Origin: Bacteroidota bacterium
GTDB taxonomy: Bacteria; Bacteroidota; Bacteroidia; Chitinophagales; UBA10324
DNA: 64,000 bases
Assembly: GCA_018267315.1 (NCBI GenBank)
Contig: JAFDYS010000019.1
Span: 1 to 64,000 of the forward strand
Direction: 5' to 3'
Shown here piece by piece: positions 52,389 to 61,138 of the stretch. The notes under the pieces are model-generated. The model was not told where the DNA came from, did not search any database, and was given only the letters and a program-made list of their open reading frames with translations. A program made the translations under genes and the position numbers. Each line of letters opens with the position of its first letter. The stretch's first letter is position 1.

Positions 52389-55300
52389 TTACTGTTGAAG
52401 CGATTTGTAGTACTCTTCTACCAAATCACGATAAAAAGGTTTCAGGTCCGGCGGCACGGTTTTGAACAACTCGGTTTCTGCCTGCTTCTTCTTCAGATAT
52501 TCCTCAATCTCCGGAGGCATTTTCTTGGCCATGTCCGTTGCGGTATTCGATTCCCTTTTATTGTCCGTTTCTCTTTGTCGTTCGGCATTTTCAGCTTCCA
52601 GCAGGCGTGTCAGAATTTCCTGCTGTCGCTTTTTCATCTCATCCGTGAGTTGCCTGTTGAGCAAATCCGTTTCGGTCTTTTCCATTTCTTTCTGCAACTG
52701 GTTCAAATCCCCCATGGAGTTCTTTCCATCCTTGTTGAACTGATCATTCATTTGCCGGAGTGCATCCCGGATCTTGGCCTGCTCCTGCGCCATTTTCGCT
52801 ATCTGCTCACTACTGCCGCCGGGGCCATCCTTCGGAATTTTTCCTTCCTTCATTTTATCTCCGAGCTGCTGAATGCGGTCATTCAACTGCTGCTGCATCT
52901 GCCGGATTGATTGCATGCTTTGTTTCTGTCCGCCCGGCTTCTGACACATCTGGCTACCGGCCATCTGATTCGACATTTGCTGCTGCAATTGTTGCAAAAC
53001 TTCGTCAAACATCAAAGCGAGGTTATTCACAGCAGTCATAATGAATTGCTGATTGGAGGCGGCATTGGCGGGGCGGCGTTGCTCCAGGTTGTCAAGCCCC
53101 TGCTCCATGTTTTTATCAATGTCGGTGATCTGCTGGTTCACGTAACTCTGTATTTCAAACACACTCTTGCTCAACTCCTGGATGCTGTCTTTCACCATCT
53201 GTAAATCATCCTGCACATCCTTCTGCGCTTTCATGATGTCGAGGTATTGCGGGTTGTACACGTTCACCCCTTTGGTTTTGTTGATGAGCTCTTCCTGATC
53301 AAATGAAATCTTCACAAGGTTCTCAAGTATCTGCCGCGTCTTCTGCATGTCCATTTCATTCTGCTGCATCTGCATGCTCTGCATGGCGCTCTCCATCTTC
53401 TTGCTCATCTGCTGCATCTTTTGAGCGGCGTTCTTCTGGTTCTCGCTGGCCTTTTTACTGTTGTTCTTCTCGAGGTTCTGCTGCGCGTTCTGCATTTCCT
53501 GTTTGGTCTGCTGCTGCTCCTGATCCATATCGGGCATGTCGTTGGGATGGTCGAGTTCCTGATTCAGTGAATCAAGCTGGTTGAGATCTTTCTCCACATC
53601 TTTGAATTCATTCTGCAAATCTTCCTGCTTCTTGCTCAACGAATCAAGGGACTTCTGATCCTTCTTATCGCTCTTCTCCGTTTCTTTGGCTAATTCATTT
53701 TGCTCCTTCGCCAAATCATCCAGCTTATCTTTTGTATCTCCCATCTTCTTTTCAAACTCGAGTTGCTTGAAGAGTGACAGCATGCGGTCGAGCTCTTTTT
53801 GCAGTTCCTCATTACTGAGTTTCTGATCCTGCAGCTGATCAAGCGTTTTATCCTTGTTCATTTGCTCCAGCATCTCCTCGAGTTTCTGCATCATCTCCTT
53901 CATCTCCGGCGTGAGCACTTCATCCATGAGCTTCTGAAGCTGATCCGCTTTCTCTTTTGTCTCATCAGAGAACTGCTTGTACTCATCCTGGTTTTGCAGA
54001 TTGTCTTTAAACGATTTCTTGATGTCTTCAATCTGATTATTCAATTCATTCTGCCGCTGCATCAGGTCTTCCAGCTTCTTCTTGTCTTCCCAGCTCGGGT
54101 TCTTTTTGTTCAGCAGGTCATTTTGCATTTTCTCAAACTCCTCTTTGAGTTCTGCCGCTTCTTTCATGGATGATTCCAGATCGTCCTTGATCTTTTCATT
54201 CTGCTCATCCGTCTGTCTCTCCATTTCTTTTTCTGTGGGCTTCACCAAAGACATGATTTGTGAGCGGGTGGATTTACTGCCGTTCACGCCGTCATTGTCA
54301 TACACTTCAAAATAATAGGTGAGGTGATCGCCGGGTTGCAGGGTCACCGTATTCAGATCCCAGTAATACGAGAACTGCGAGTACTTGCCTGTATTGAAAG
54401 GCACGGACACTTCAACCGGTTTCTCCTGGCCGCTCGAAGTTTCGTTTTCAATCCTGTATTTGAAGTAGAGATTCCTTAACCCGTAATCATCAGAAATGTC
54501 GCCTGCGAAATAGAGATACTTGCGGTTGGTGCTATCTGCCAACTGTGAAACGGTGATGGCAGGGTAGCGATCGGGAATCACCGTAATCGAATAGGCAATG
54601 GAATCAGCTTTTGGCAGTTGAGACCCACTGATGAAAACCGTATAAGGCAAATCGTTTTTCGCACGGCGGGTAAAATTAAATTCATCACCCTTGTGGGTCA
54701 CATCAGCAAAGCTGGAGTCGCCAAAGCGCACGCTTAATTCCGTGGTGTTCTGCGAGAGGAATTGCCAGTTGATTATCGTGCCTTCGGGAACGGTGAAGTC
54801 TCCGATATTCTGCAACTTCTCATTCTTCCGTCCGATGTAAGACGGGTAACTGAGTGCAGCATCAAACCGCAGGATGACGGGCTTGGCCAGCACTTTCAAA
54901 TCATAATCTTTCGAGCGGAAACCATTTGCCGAAAAATAGAACTGCACATCCTTAGAGGGCTTTACGATGGTATAGATGAATTCAGCCGGTGATTTTTTGG
55001 TGAGCGGGTATTGAAAGCCGTTGATCTCAATGAATGCTTCATTGGGCAGTGCTTCCCCGTCCACTGCAATATGCAACTCATAATCCCGGAACTGAACCGT
55101 TTGAAGTTTGTCATTTGTGATGGTAAAATGAAACGGCGCCTTGCGCTCAAAGTAATCGCTGTGGTGAAGTAACCGCAGCGTGCTGTCCTTTAAAATATTG
55201 GGAGAGGAAAACAGAATGAATGCCAGAGCCAAGACAGGAACAACCAGGTAGCGCAGGTGTTTCCGGTTCAATGAAATGTTGATGGCCGAAGTGAAGGGAA

Positions 55301-55733
55301 CCGGCCTGATGGCAGTTATCTTCTGATTGATGCTGGCTTCAATCAATGAAACGTCATCGGCGCCTTCGGACTGCTTTTTTAACTGCAGGATGTTGAGCAA
55401 GCGATCCTTCACTTCCGTAAAATGTTGGCCAATGATCTCGGCCGCTTTTTCATGCGAAATAATTTTTCCGAGTCGGAAATAATGGAGCAGCGGAATGAAT
55501 ACCCATTGCGCTAACACCAACACAGTGGCGCCGATGAATCCGTAGAACAAAACGGTGCGAACGGCGGCAGAGAAATAGAAGAAGTATTCCAGCACTTCAA
55601 TGGCGAGGAATGCGGCCAGGAGCAGTGCCGATGCGAAAATGAGCCCCCGCACCAGCTGATTCATATAGAACTTGCGGATAAACTCATCCAGTTTTTGAAT
55701 GAGGAGCTGATAATTTTCGCTTACTGAACCCAT
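52389..55733 (-). CDS. DUF4175-like membrane protein with a very long coiled coil
   Basis: A 1114-residue protein. Three hydrophobic segments lie near residues 29-45, 55-75 and 160-175, so the N-terminus is in the membrane. Residues about 180-470 form Ig-like/beta domains outside the membrane. From about 480 to 1060 the sequence is one Gln/Lys/Glu/Met-rich coiled coil (for example MQKLEEMLEQMNKDKTLDQL, MSKKMESAMQSMQMQQNEMD). The C-terminus ends KPFYRDLVEEYYKSLQQ. The layout matches the uncharacterised DUF4175 family of Bacteroidota, often near BatA/von Willebrand-type genes. Function unknown; a scaffold is plausible. An RsbW-like gene follows. Confidence 0.83.
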   Translation of the reverse strand: MGSVSENYQLLIQKLDEFIRKFYMNQLVRGLIFASALLLAAFLAIEVLEYFFYFSAAVRTVLFYGFIGATVLVLAQWVFIPLLHYFRLGKIISHEKAAEIIGQHFTEVKDRLLNILQLKKQSEGADDVSLIEASINQKITAIRPVPFTSAINISLNRKHLRYLVVPVLALAFILFSSPNILKDSTLRLLHHSDYFERKAPFHFTITNDKLQTVQFRDYELHIAVDGEALPNEAFIEINGFQYPLTKKSPAEFIYTIVKPSKDVQFYFSANGFRSKDYDLKVLAKPVILRFDAALSYPSYIGRKNEKLQNIGDFTVPEGTIINWQFLSQNTTELSVRFGDSSFADVTHKGDEFNFTRRAKNDLPYTVFISGSQLPKADSIAYSITVIPDRYPAITVSQLADSTNRKYLYFAGDISDDYGLRNLYFKYRIENETSSGQEKPVEVSVPFNTGKYSQFSYYWDLNTVTLQPGDHLTYYFEVYDNDGVNGSKSTRSQIMSLVKPTEKEMERQTDEQNEKIKDDLESSMKEAAELKEEFEKMQNDLLNKKNPSWEDKKKLEDLMQRQNELNNQIEDIKKSFKDNLQNQDEYKQFSDETKEKADQLQKLMDEVLTPEMKEMMQKLEEMLEQMNKDKTLDQLQDQKLSNEELQKELDRMLSLFKQLEFEKKMGDTKDKLDDLAKEQNELAKETEKSDKKDQKSLDSLSKKQEDLQNEFKDVEKDLNQLDSLNQELDHPNDMPDMDQEQQQTKQEMQNAQQNLEKNNSKKASENQKNAAQKMQQMSKKMESAMQSMQMQQNEMDMQKTRQILENLVKISFDQEELINKTKGVNVYNPQYLDIMKAQKDVQDDLQMVKDSIQELSKSVFEIQSYVNQQITDIDKNMEQGLDNLEQRRPANAASNQQFIMTAVNNLALMFDEVLQQLQQQMSNQMAGSQMCQKPGGQKQSMQSIRQMQQQLNDRIQQLGDKMKEGKIPKDGPGGSSEQIAKMAQEQAKIRDALRQMNDQFNKDGKNSMGDLNQLQKEMEKTETDLLNRQLTDEMKKRQQEILTRLLEAENAERQRETDNKRESNTATDMAKKMPPEIEEYLKKKQAETELFKTVPPDLKPFYRDLVEEYYKSLQQ

Positions 55734-55849
55734 TTGGCTTCAAAAATCATTGTAGAGGGATGTCAAAATAAGCACAATTCCACAGGTTAGCGAAACGAAA
55801 TCGACAAAGGAATGTTGTAGCCGTCTCCTTTTGAATGGCAAAGAATAAA

Positions 55850-55882
55850 AATAACCTGCCGGCACTTGGCTGGCAGGTTATT
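55850..55882 (-). terminator. Stem-loop terminator after the 139-residue lipoprotein gene
   Basis: A perfect 11-bp stem (AATAACCTGCC / GGCAGGTTATT) with an 11-base loop. On the minus strand it is followed by TTTTATTCTTTG. It lies 18 bases after the lipoprotein stop at 55901. Confidence 0.75.
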
Positions 55883-55900
55883 CATGCCATTAAAAGCGGT

Positions 55901-56320
55901 TTATTGCACGGTAAGCGTAATCGATTTTTGAGTGATGTTGCCATCACGGTCTGTGACAGTGAAGGTGTACTTCTCCGTGCCTGCCTGATTGCGGGTAGTG
56001 ACATTCACATCGCGGTCGAAACCATCCTGCTCGGTTCCGCTGATGGCTTCGGTTTGAATGCTTGATGCCGAGCCCCCGTCGAATGATACAGACACATCAA
56101 ATGTGCTCAGCTCATCTTCCGTTTTCTGCACATCAATGCCAAATAGAATGGCATCACCCTGTGCCACGGTTGCATCGGCTGAAGTGTAACCGGCTGTGGT
56201 TTTAAAAGTGATGTTCGGCGGTATGTGTTCATCTTTCTTGCAGGAAGAAAATGCCAATGAGGCACTGAGTAAAACAGCCACAACCAGGTGGCTTGATGAA
56301 AGTTGCTTAATTGACTTCAT
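55901..56320 (-). CDS. Small lipoprotein downstream of a TonB-dependent receptor
   Basis: A 139-residue lipoprotein (signal ends SLAFSSC, Cys27; mature protein begins CKKDEHIPPN). The mature part reads as one Ig/cadherin-like beta domain (TVAQGDAILFGIDVQKTEDELSTFDVSVSFDGG ... EKYTFTVTDRDGNITQKSITLTVQ shows strand patterning). It starts 39 bases after the TonB-receptor stop, so it is very likely co-transcribed and may work at the outer membrane with it. I do not recognise the family with confidence. A terminator follows. Confidence 0.72.
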   Translation of the reverse strand: MKSIKQLSSSHLVVAVLLSASLAFSSCKKDEHIPPNITFKTTAGYTSADATVAQGDAILFGIDVQKTEDELSTFDVSVSFDGGSASSIQTEAISGTEQDGFDRDVNVTTRNQAGTEKYTFTVTDRDGNITQKSITLTVQ

Positions 56321-56359
56321 TGTTTGAACATTGGTTTTGAGTTATGAAATAATGATTGA

Positions 56360-58591
56360 CTAAAATGGAATTCGAATGTTGAGGTTCACGTCGCGCCCGG
56401 GATTCAGTATTCCGTAATCCTTGTATCGCGACAAGGCATCGTAATAAGCTGCATCCAGCAGGTTATTGCAAATGAGTGACACTTCAATGATTTGATTGGT
56501 GAGATGAATGACTGCGCCGCCACCCAAATTCACCAATACATAATCACCGGTTGGCGTTTCAAACTGCCCTACACGATCTTGTGAGAAGTAATAGTCAGCT
56601 CCAAGCGTGATGAAGGTTTCACCCGGATGTTTATCCTCCATCAAATTCAGCTTCAGCGATCCGCCGATTTTATCCGATGGAATAAACGGCAGGTATTCAT
56701 CATCCGAGGTCTTCGCCCTGATAAGGGAATAACCGGCTGAGAAATCCAGAGGGATTCTGACCGGACTTACATCCAGTGTCAGCTCGCCGCCTTGCAGGTA
56801 GGCGTCCTTTTGTACATACCTGTAAATGTCGAAACCGTAATACTTCTCCCCGGTGGGGTTCAGGTAGATGTAATTAAAGAACTGATTATGGTAAGCGGAA
56901 GCAGAGCCGGAGAAAACTTTGGTCTCATAGATCACCGATGCTTCAGCATTGATGTTGTTCTCTGATTTCATTTGAGCATCACCGATCTCCCAGCGCAGCG
57001 TTCCTTCATGCAATCCGTTTGAATACAACTCAGCCAGATTTGGCGCACGATAGCCGGATGAAACATTGAGCTTGGCAGTAAAATGCCCGGCATACTGATA
57101 TGCGATGCCGGCAGAACCATTAGGACTTAAGAAAAGAAGATTCTTTCCGGCAGCATCGTCTTCTGCAAACGTGAAGTCAGAAGTCTCAAATGCGGTAATG
57201 CTCTTCAGGTCAAACCGCAATCCAGATTCAAACACTAAATGATTCCATGATTTCCTCCAGTAACCGAAGATTCCGTTTTCAGCGAGTGTGGCATTGGGAA
57301 CAATCACCCGCGACCCGAAATTGTTATTGAGCTGAAGCATGGGTTGAATACCCGCGGTGAATTCAGATGTGCTGCTGATGTCCCTGATCCATTGCGCATC
57401 ACCGCTGAAGGTATTGAGCAACATCTCCAGCGAAATGCGGTTTCCTCCTTCCTGCTCTTGCCTGAGGTTGGAATGAATACCGAGATTCACTTTCCACTGC
57501 GTTTGTCCTTTGTAGATCGTGTTCTGCGAAGTGACCATGGTAAAGAACACCTGGTGATGCGGTCCTGAAAAATTGCGGCTCCATCGTGGTGCTGTGGTGT
57601 CAATCCGGTTCAGTTCGGAATCCATCAGAAAACCGAATCGGTTGAATGATACCATCAGGTTGTTCGTGGAATACCACTGTGTTTTCCTGAAGCCATAAGT
57701 TCCTTTTCCCGAAATGCCGTCGAATCTTGAATTGTAAACCCGGTTGCCGTTGCCATCTATGTAATCACCGTGTGATTCGGCGCCGAGGCGCAGCCGCATG
57801 ATTTTATTATCACGCCACTTCCTGAATCCGTAATCAGCCGCGCCTCCCACGGTGTTGCTGAAGAAACGTGCACTCAGGTCCTGTTCACGCCGGTCTTTCT
57901 CAGATGGTTTTTCTTCAAGGATATTCAACACGCCTCCCATGGCTTCACTGCCGTACATGATGGAAGCAGGTCCTTTGATGATTTCAATCCGGTCAATGCC
58001 TTCATCAGTCAACCCGAGTCCGTGTTCATCCTGCCACTGCTGATTATCGAAGCGCATGCCCAGCAACTGTGTTTGGATGCGGTTGCCGTACAACCCGCGG
58101 ATCACCGGTTTTGAAATACCCCTGCCGGTCGAGAGTTGCGACATGCCCGGCAACTTTGAAAGCGCATCACTGATCGAGTAGCTTCCTCTCTCACGCGCTT
58201 CAGCCAGTGACATGGTTGAGATATTCACTGCCGTGCGATCCGGATCGGAGTTCCGTGTTCCGTACACCACTATCGATTCTCCTTCAATCCCTGTATTCTC
58301 CATCTCAATTTGTAATGGCGGGGTAGCGGCATCAATCACAACCGTCATAATCACGGTTTTGTATCCCACATAGGAAAACGAGATAGTAAACGTGCCCGGA
58401 GCCAGTGAACTCAGTGTGAATGTTCCGTCCTCATTTGAAAGAGTTCCTGTTTGCAGTTCAGGAATGTAAACAGTAACATGGCTCAGCGGCTTCCCGCTTC
58501 CCATATCGCTCACCACACCCGATAGTGCGCTCTGTGCATTGGCAGCAATGCAAAAACCGGCAGACAGCAAGAACAGCAATATGTATTTCAA
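56360..58591 (-). CDS. TonB-dependent outer-membrane receptor
   Basis: A 743-residue receptor with signal peptide MKYILLFLLSAGFCIAANAQ, a carboxypeptidase-like regulatory domain (about 22-100, LSGVVSDMGSGKPLSHVTVY), plug (about 110-230; LSKLPGMSQLSTGRGISKPV; GPASIMYGSEAMGGVLNI) and a TonB barrel ending in IRIPF with the terminal Phe typical of barrels. The plug motif QWQDEHGLGLTDEGIDRIE resembles receptors for transition metals such as zinc or copper, but Bacteroidota receptors with this motif are not proven to be specific. It is followed by a small lipoprotein in the same operon and preceded (82 bases) by a small membrane-anchored protein. Confidence 0.93.
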   Translation of the reverse strand: MKYILLFLLSAGFCIAANAQSALSGVVSDMGSGKPLSHVTVYIPELQTGTLSNEDGTFTLSSLAPGTFTISFSYVGYKTVIMTVVIDAATPPLQIEMENTGIEGESIVVYGTRNSDPDRTAVNISTMSLAEARERGSYSISDALSKLPGMSQLSTGRGISKPVIRGLYGNRIQTQLLGMRFDNQQWQDEHGLGLTDEGIDRIEIIKGPASIMYGSEAMGGVLNILEEKPSEKDRREQDLSARFFSNTVGGAADYGFRKWRDNKIMRLRLGAESHGDYIDGNGNRVYNSRFDGISGKGTYGFRKTQWYSTNNLMVSFNRFGFLMDSELNRIDTTAPRWSRNFSGPHHQVFFTMVTSQNTIYKGQTQWKVNLGIHSNLRQEQEGGNRISLEMLLNTFSGDAQWIRDISSTSEFTAGIQPMLQLNNNFGSRVIVPNATLAENGIFGYWRKSWNHLVFESGLRFDLKSITAFETSDFTFAEDDAAGKNLLFLSPNGSAGIAYQYAGHFTAKLNVSSGYRAPNLAELYSNGLHEGTLRWEIGDAQMKSENNINAEASVIYETKVFSGSASAYHNQFFNYIYLNPTGEKYYGFDIYRYVQKDAYLQGGELTLDVSPVRIPLDFSAGYSLIRAKTSDDEYLPFIPSDKIGGSLKLNLMEDKHPGETFITLGADYYFSQDRVGQFETPTGDYVLVNLGGGAVIHLTNQIIEVSLICNNLLDAAYYDALSRYKDYGILNPGRDVNLNIRIPF

Positions 58592-58673
58592 AGCAATGAG
58601 AGGAAGTGAATGAATAATGAATCACGCGGACTGATTTTTGAATTCAGTCGCATATCAGTGAAGTATCACTCAC

Positions 58674-59207
58674 TCAGGCATTGGGAGGCGGTGTGGGAAT
58701 TTCAGTATCAGCTGAAACCTGTACGCCGTGAAAATGGGAAGGAATAAATTCTTCTGTAACGGAAACGAAGCTTAAGTCCTGACTTGCAAGAAGCCAGTCC
58801 GGGGTTAAGGATCTCGCACTTGATTTTGCAGATGAGGATGTGTTGTGATGATCGAGCGTCTTATGAAACCAACTGAAGAGAGATGTTTCGCGCTCGTCGT
58901 GGTAGCAATTCAGTATAACCTGAGCCCCGTCTTCTTTTCTGCTCACCACATCATAGTGCTCGCCGCGGTACACCAGTTCATTTTTATCCGTGAACCGGAC
59001 TTCGTTCCGCAATTCATTTTTGGAAAACGATAACCGGATGATCCGCTTTTCTGTTGTTGCCATTCGCATCTGTCCTGCTGCATCCGCCTTAACCACTTCA
59101 TCAGCCAGTGAAAAGGCCAGGTAATATCCAACCGCCCCGAAGAGGAAAACAAAAGCACTCGTTATGGCAAAGAGTTTCTTCAAGCGTGGCGAAACTAAAC
59201 AATTCAA
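58674..59207 (-). CDS. Hypothetical single-pass membrane protein
   Basis: A 177-residue protein with a TTG start at 59207 that overlaps the stop of the preceding gene by four bases (TTGA), indicating coupled translation; no better start is available before the membrane segment. Residues about 12-33 (FAITSAFVFLFGAVGYYLAF) form one transmembrane helix, so about 145 residues lie outside, ending in a Pro-rich tail (TEIPTPPPNA). The exposed part has His/Cys-containing stretches (ILNCYHDERE, FHKTLDHHN, SHFHGVQV) that might bind metal. This would fit its place before a TonB receptor, but that is a guess. I do not recognise the family. Confidence 0.65.
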   Translation of the reverse strand: MNCLVSPRLKKLFAITSAFVFLFGAVGYYLAFSLADEVVKADAAGQMRMATTEKRIIRLSFSKNELRNEVRFTDKNELVYRGEHYDVVSRKEDGAQVILNCYHDERETSLFSWFHKTLDHHNTSSSAKSSARSLTPDWLLASQDLSFVSVTEEFIPSHFHGVQVSADTEIPTPPPNA

Positions 59208-60322
59208 TCTGCTTTCAGCTTATAGTACACGCGCCGGTCCCGGAGGTAATTGATGATGTAATCAAACCCCTTTTGTTCCTTTCCGAGAAACTCGGGAGGT
59301 GAGATTCCTTTTTGTGCATACAGCCCGTCGAGCACCAGGTTAGCAACTGCCGTGCAGGTATAACCCGTGGTTCGCTCCATGGAAGAAGTTTTGGTGGCAT
59401 GATCGTAACGGTCCAGCAAATCATATTGGTACCGTCGCGGTTTCCCGTTTTCAGTTCCTTCTATCACAATCCGCATCACGGTAAACTCTTCTTCTCCCGG
59501 CGCGTATTTCCATTGCGGGAAGAAGAGCGCGCCGGTGAATTCCACAGGTTTTATCCTTTGTCCCCGCACAGTAATTTCCTGTTCGCTGAACAGACCCATG
59601 GACCGCAACTGTTCCATCATCCGTGCATGCCCGGGATAGCGGAATGTTTTTTCTTTCATGTTCGGAATGTTCACCGTGCGGAGCAGCGACCTCAGCCCGT
59701 CCGTATTGAATGCTTCGAGCGTTCCGATTTCTTCAATCTCCATTTCCTCCACATCGGAGAGCGCCGGAGCCACCACCACTTTTCCGTTCACTACAATTTT
59801 TGCCGGCCGCGTATAAATCTCGAGCACATCCACCGGAGAAAACGGCGCCTTGTATTGAAACGGCATGGTGCGTTTGACGGGTAATCCTCCGCAGATGGCC
59901 ACAAAATTTTCAATCCGCATCCGTTCATGATGGTAACCGAGAATGATGTTGAACATGCCCGGCGCCACACCGCAATCCACCACGGCCATCACGCCGTGCT
60001 TCCTGGCCAGGTCGTCCAGGTCAAAACAGTCTTCGGGAAAGAATGAAATGTCAATGATGTTTTTCCCGGATTCAATTACTGTCTTCACGGTTTGAAAACC
60101 CATGAAGCCGGGCACGGCGCCGATAACCAGATCAGCGCCCGCTATCAGTTCACAGATTCTGTTTTGATCAGAAAGATCAGCTCTTACCGGATTCACTGAT
60201 GCCGGCAGCAGGGCAAGATTATTTTCGTTGATGTCAGTTGCCGTGACCGAATGTTTTTGCGCAAGGTCCACCGCCATGGCTCTTCCCACCATGCCGGCAC
60301 CCAGTACAATGATTTGTTTCAT
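59204..60322 (-). CDS. Saccharopine-dehydrogenase-family oxidoreductase (Lys9-like)
   Basis: A 372-residue protein. The N-terminus MKQIIVLGAGMVGRAMAVDLA is a Rossmann NAD(P)-binding fold, followed by DIISFFPEDCFD-type and VVDCGVAPGMFNIILGY family blocks. The second domain has GGLPVKRTMPFQYKAPFSP and ERTTGYTCTAVANLVL, the same order as saccharopine reductase/dehydrogenase (Lys9 and the carboxynorspermidine-synthase group). It uses NAD(P) to join or split a C-N bond between an amino acid or amine and an oxo acid. Lysine metabolism is usual, but a metallophore-type or polyamine role is possible next to a TonB receptor. Its stop overlaps the small membrane-protein gene. Confidence 0.87.
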   Translation of the reverse strand: MKQIIVLGAGMVGRAMAVDLAQKHSVTATDINENNLALLPASVNPVRADLSDQNRICELIAGADLVIGAVPGFMGFQTVKTVIESGKNIIDISFFPEDCFDLDDLARKHGVMAVVDCGVAPGMFNIILGYHHERMRIENFVAICGGLPVKRTMPFQYKAPFSPVDVLEIYTRPAKIVVNGKVVVAPALSDVEEMEIEEIGTLEAFNTDGLRSLLRTVNIPNMKEKTFRYPGHARMMEQLRSMGLFSEQEITVRGQRIKPVEFTGALFFPQWKYAPGEEEFTVMRIVIEGTENGKPRRYQYDLLDRYDHATKTSSMERTTGYTCTAVANLVLDGLYAQKGISPPEFLGKEQKGFDYIINYLRDRRVYYKLKAD

Positions 60323-60379
60323 GTGATGATTTGAGTACGCAAATCAAACCTTTAATGATTGAAATGTGAATACCGGTTT

Positions 60380-61138
60380 CTATTCCGCTTTTCCCGTAAG
60401 CCATTTTTTGAAGTTGGGCGAGCGTTCAGCGCTCACGGCTGTATCCATTTCAATCGGCGGGTTAAGGATAAGTTTAACCCGTGATTTGGAGATCACGTAC
60501 ATTTCACGGATCGCCGTGCTGTTGATGATGAACTGGCGGTTGATTCGGTAAAACTGTTTCGGATCAAGAAGTTGTTCGAGCTCATCCAGTGTGTAGTCAG
60601 TTGGATAACGGCGGTTCTCAGCAGTTACGAGAGTTACAATTTTATCCTGTGTGAAGAAGTATGCCACATCGGTTACTTCTACAGCGCGGATGGATTGACC
60701 GATCTTAATGAGCAGTCTTTTCTGAAACTCTCCCTGATGGGGTATTGATTCAAGTAGTTTTTGATAGTCGGGAGCCGGAGGTGATTTCAGCTTCTTCCAT
60801 TTGTTAATCGCTTTTTGCAGGTCCTCTTGTTTCACCGGCTTGAGGAGGTAGGCAATGGCATTTACTTCAAAAGCGCGGATGGCGTATTCATCATAAGCCG
60901 TGATGAAAATAACCGGCGCTGTGATTTCCGTTTGCCTGAGAATGTCAAAACATGTTCCATCGGCCAGTTGAATGTCCATAAAGATCAGGTCCGGAGCGGG
61001 ATGGCCCGTTAACCATTTTACGGAAGACTCCACCGAATCGCTCTCGTAAACAATTTGCGTTTCGGGATTCAGTTCCAGGATCATTTTTTTAAGGCGACGT
61101 GACGCTGCGGCTTCATCTTCAATAATGACTGTTTTCAT
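60380..61138 (-). CDS. LytTR-family response regulator
   Basis: A 252-residue regulator. The receiver domain (1-115) has VIIEDEAAA, phospho-Asp55 in LIFMDIQLADG, Thr80 in VIFITAYDEYA and Lys100 in YLLKPVKQ. The LytTR DNA-binding domain (about 141-247) has RLLIKIGQSIRAVEVTDVAYF and FYRINRQFIINSTAI, the usual signature. Its start overlaps the stop of the sensor kinase gene by four bases, so the two form a cognate pair. It is the last gene of that operon. Confidence 0.94.
   Translation of the reverse strand: MKTVIIEDEAAASRRLKKMILELNPETQIVYESDSVESSVKWLTGHPAPDLIFMDIQLADGTCFDILRQTEITAPVIFITAYDEYAIRAFEVNAIAYLLKPVKQEDLQKAINKWKKLKSPPAPDYQKLLESIPHQGEFQKRLLIKIGQSIRAVEVTDVAYFFTQDKIVTLVTAENRRYPTDYTLDELEQLLDPKQFYRINRQFIINSTAIREMYVISKSRVKLILNPPIEMDTAVSAERSPNFKKWLTGKAE

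Noticed and set aside
52400-54300. Low-complexity region with repeated CTGCTG-like bases as a nucleotide repeat
   Set aside because: It is the Gln/Lys/Glu-rich coiled coil of the DUF4175 protein; the bases only reflect codons.
58592-58673. AGTGA/TCACT and GACTGA/TCAGTC hairpins before the TonB receptor as a metal-regulator operator
   Set aside because: The stems are only 5-6 bp, do not match Fur or Zur boxes I know, and one sits right after the upstream stop codon, where it could be a weak terminator or chance.
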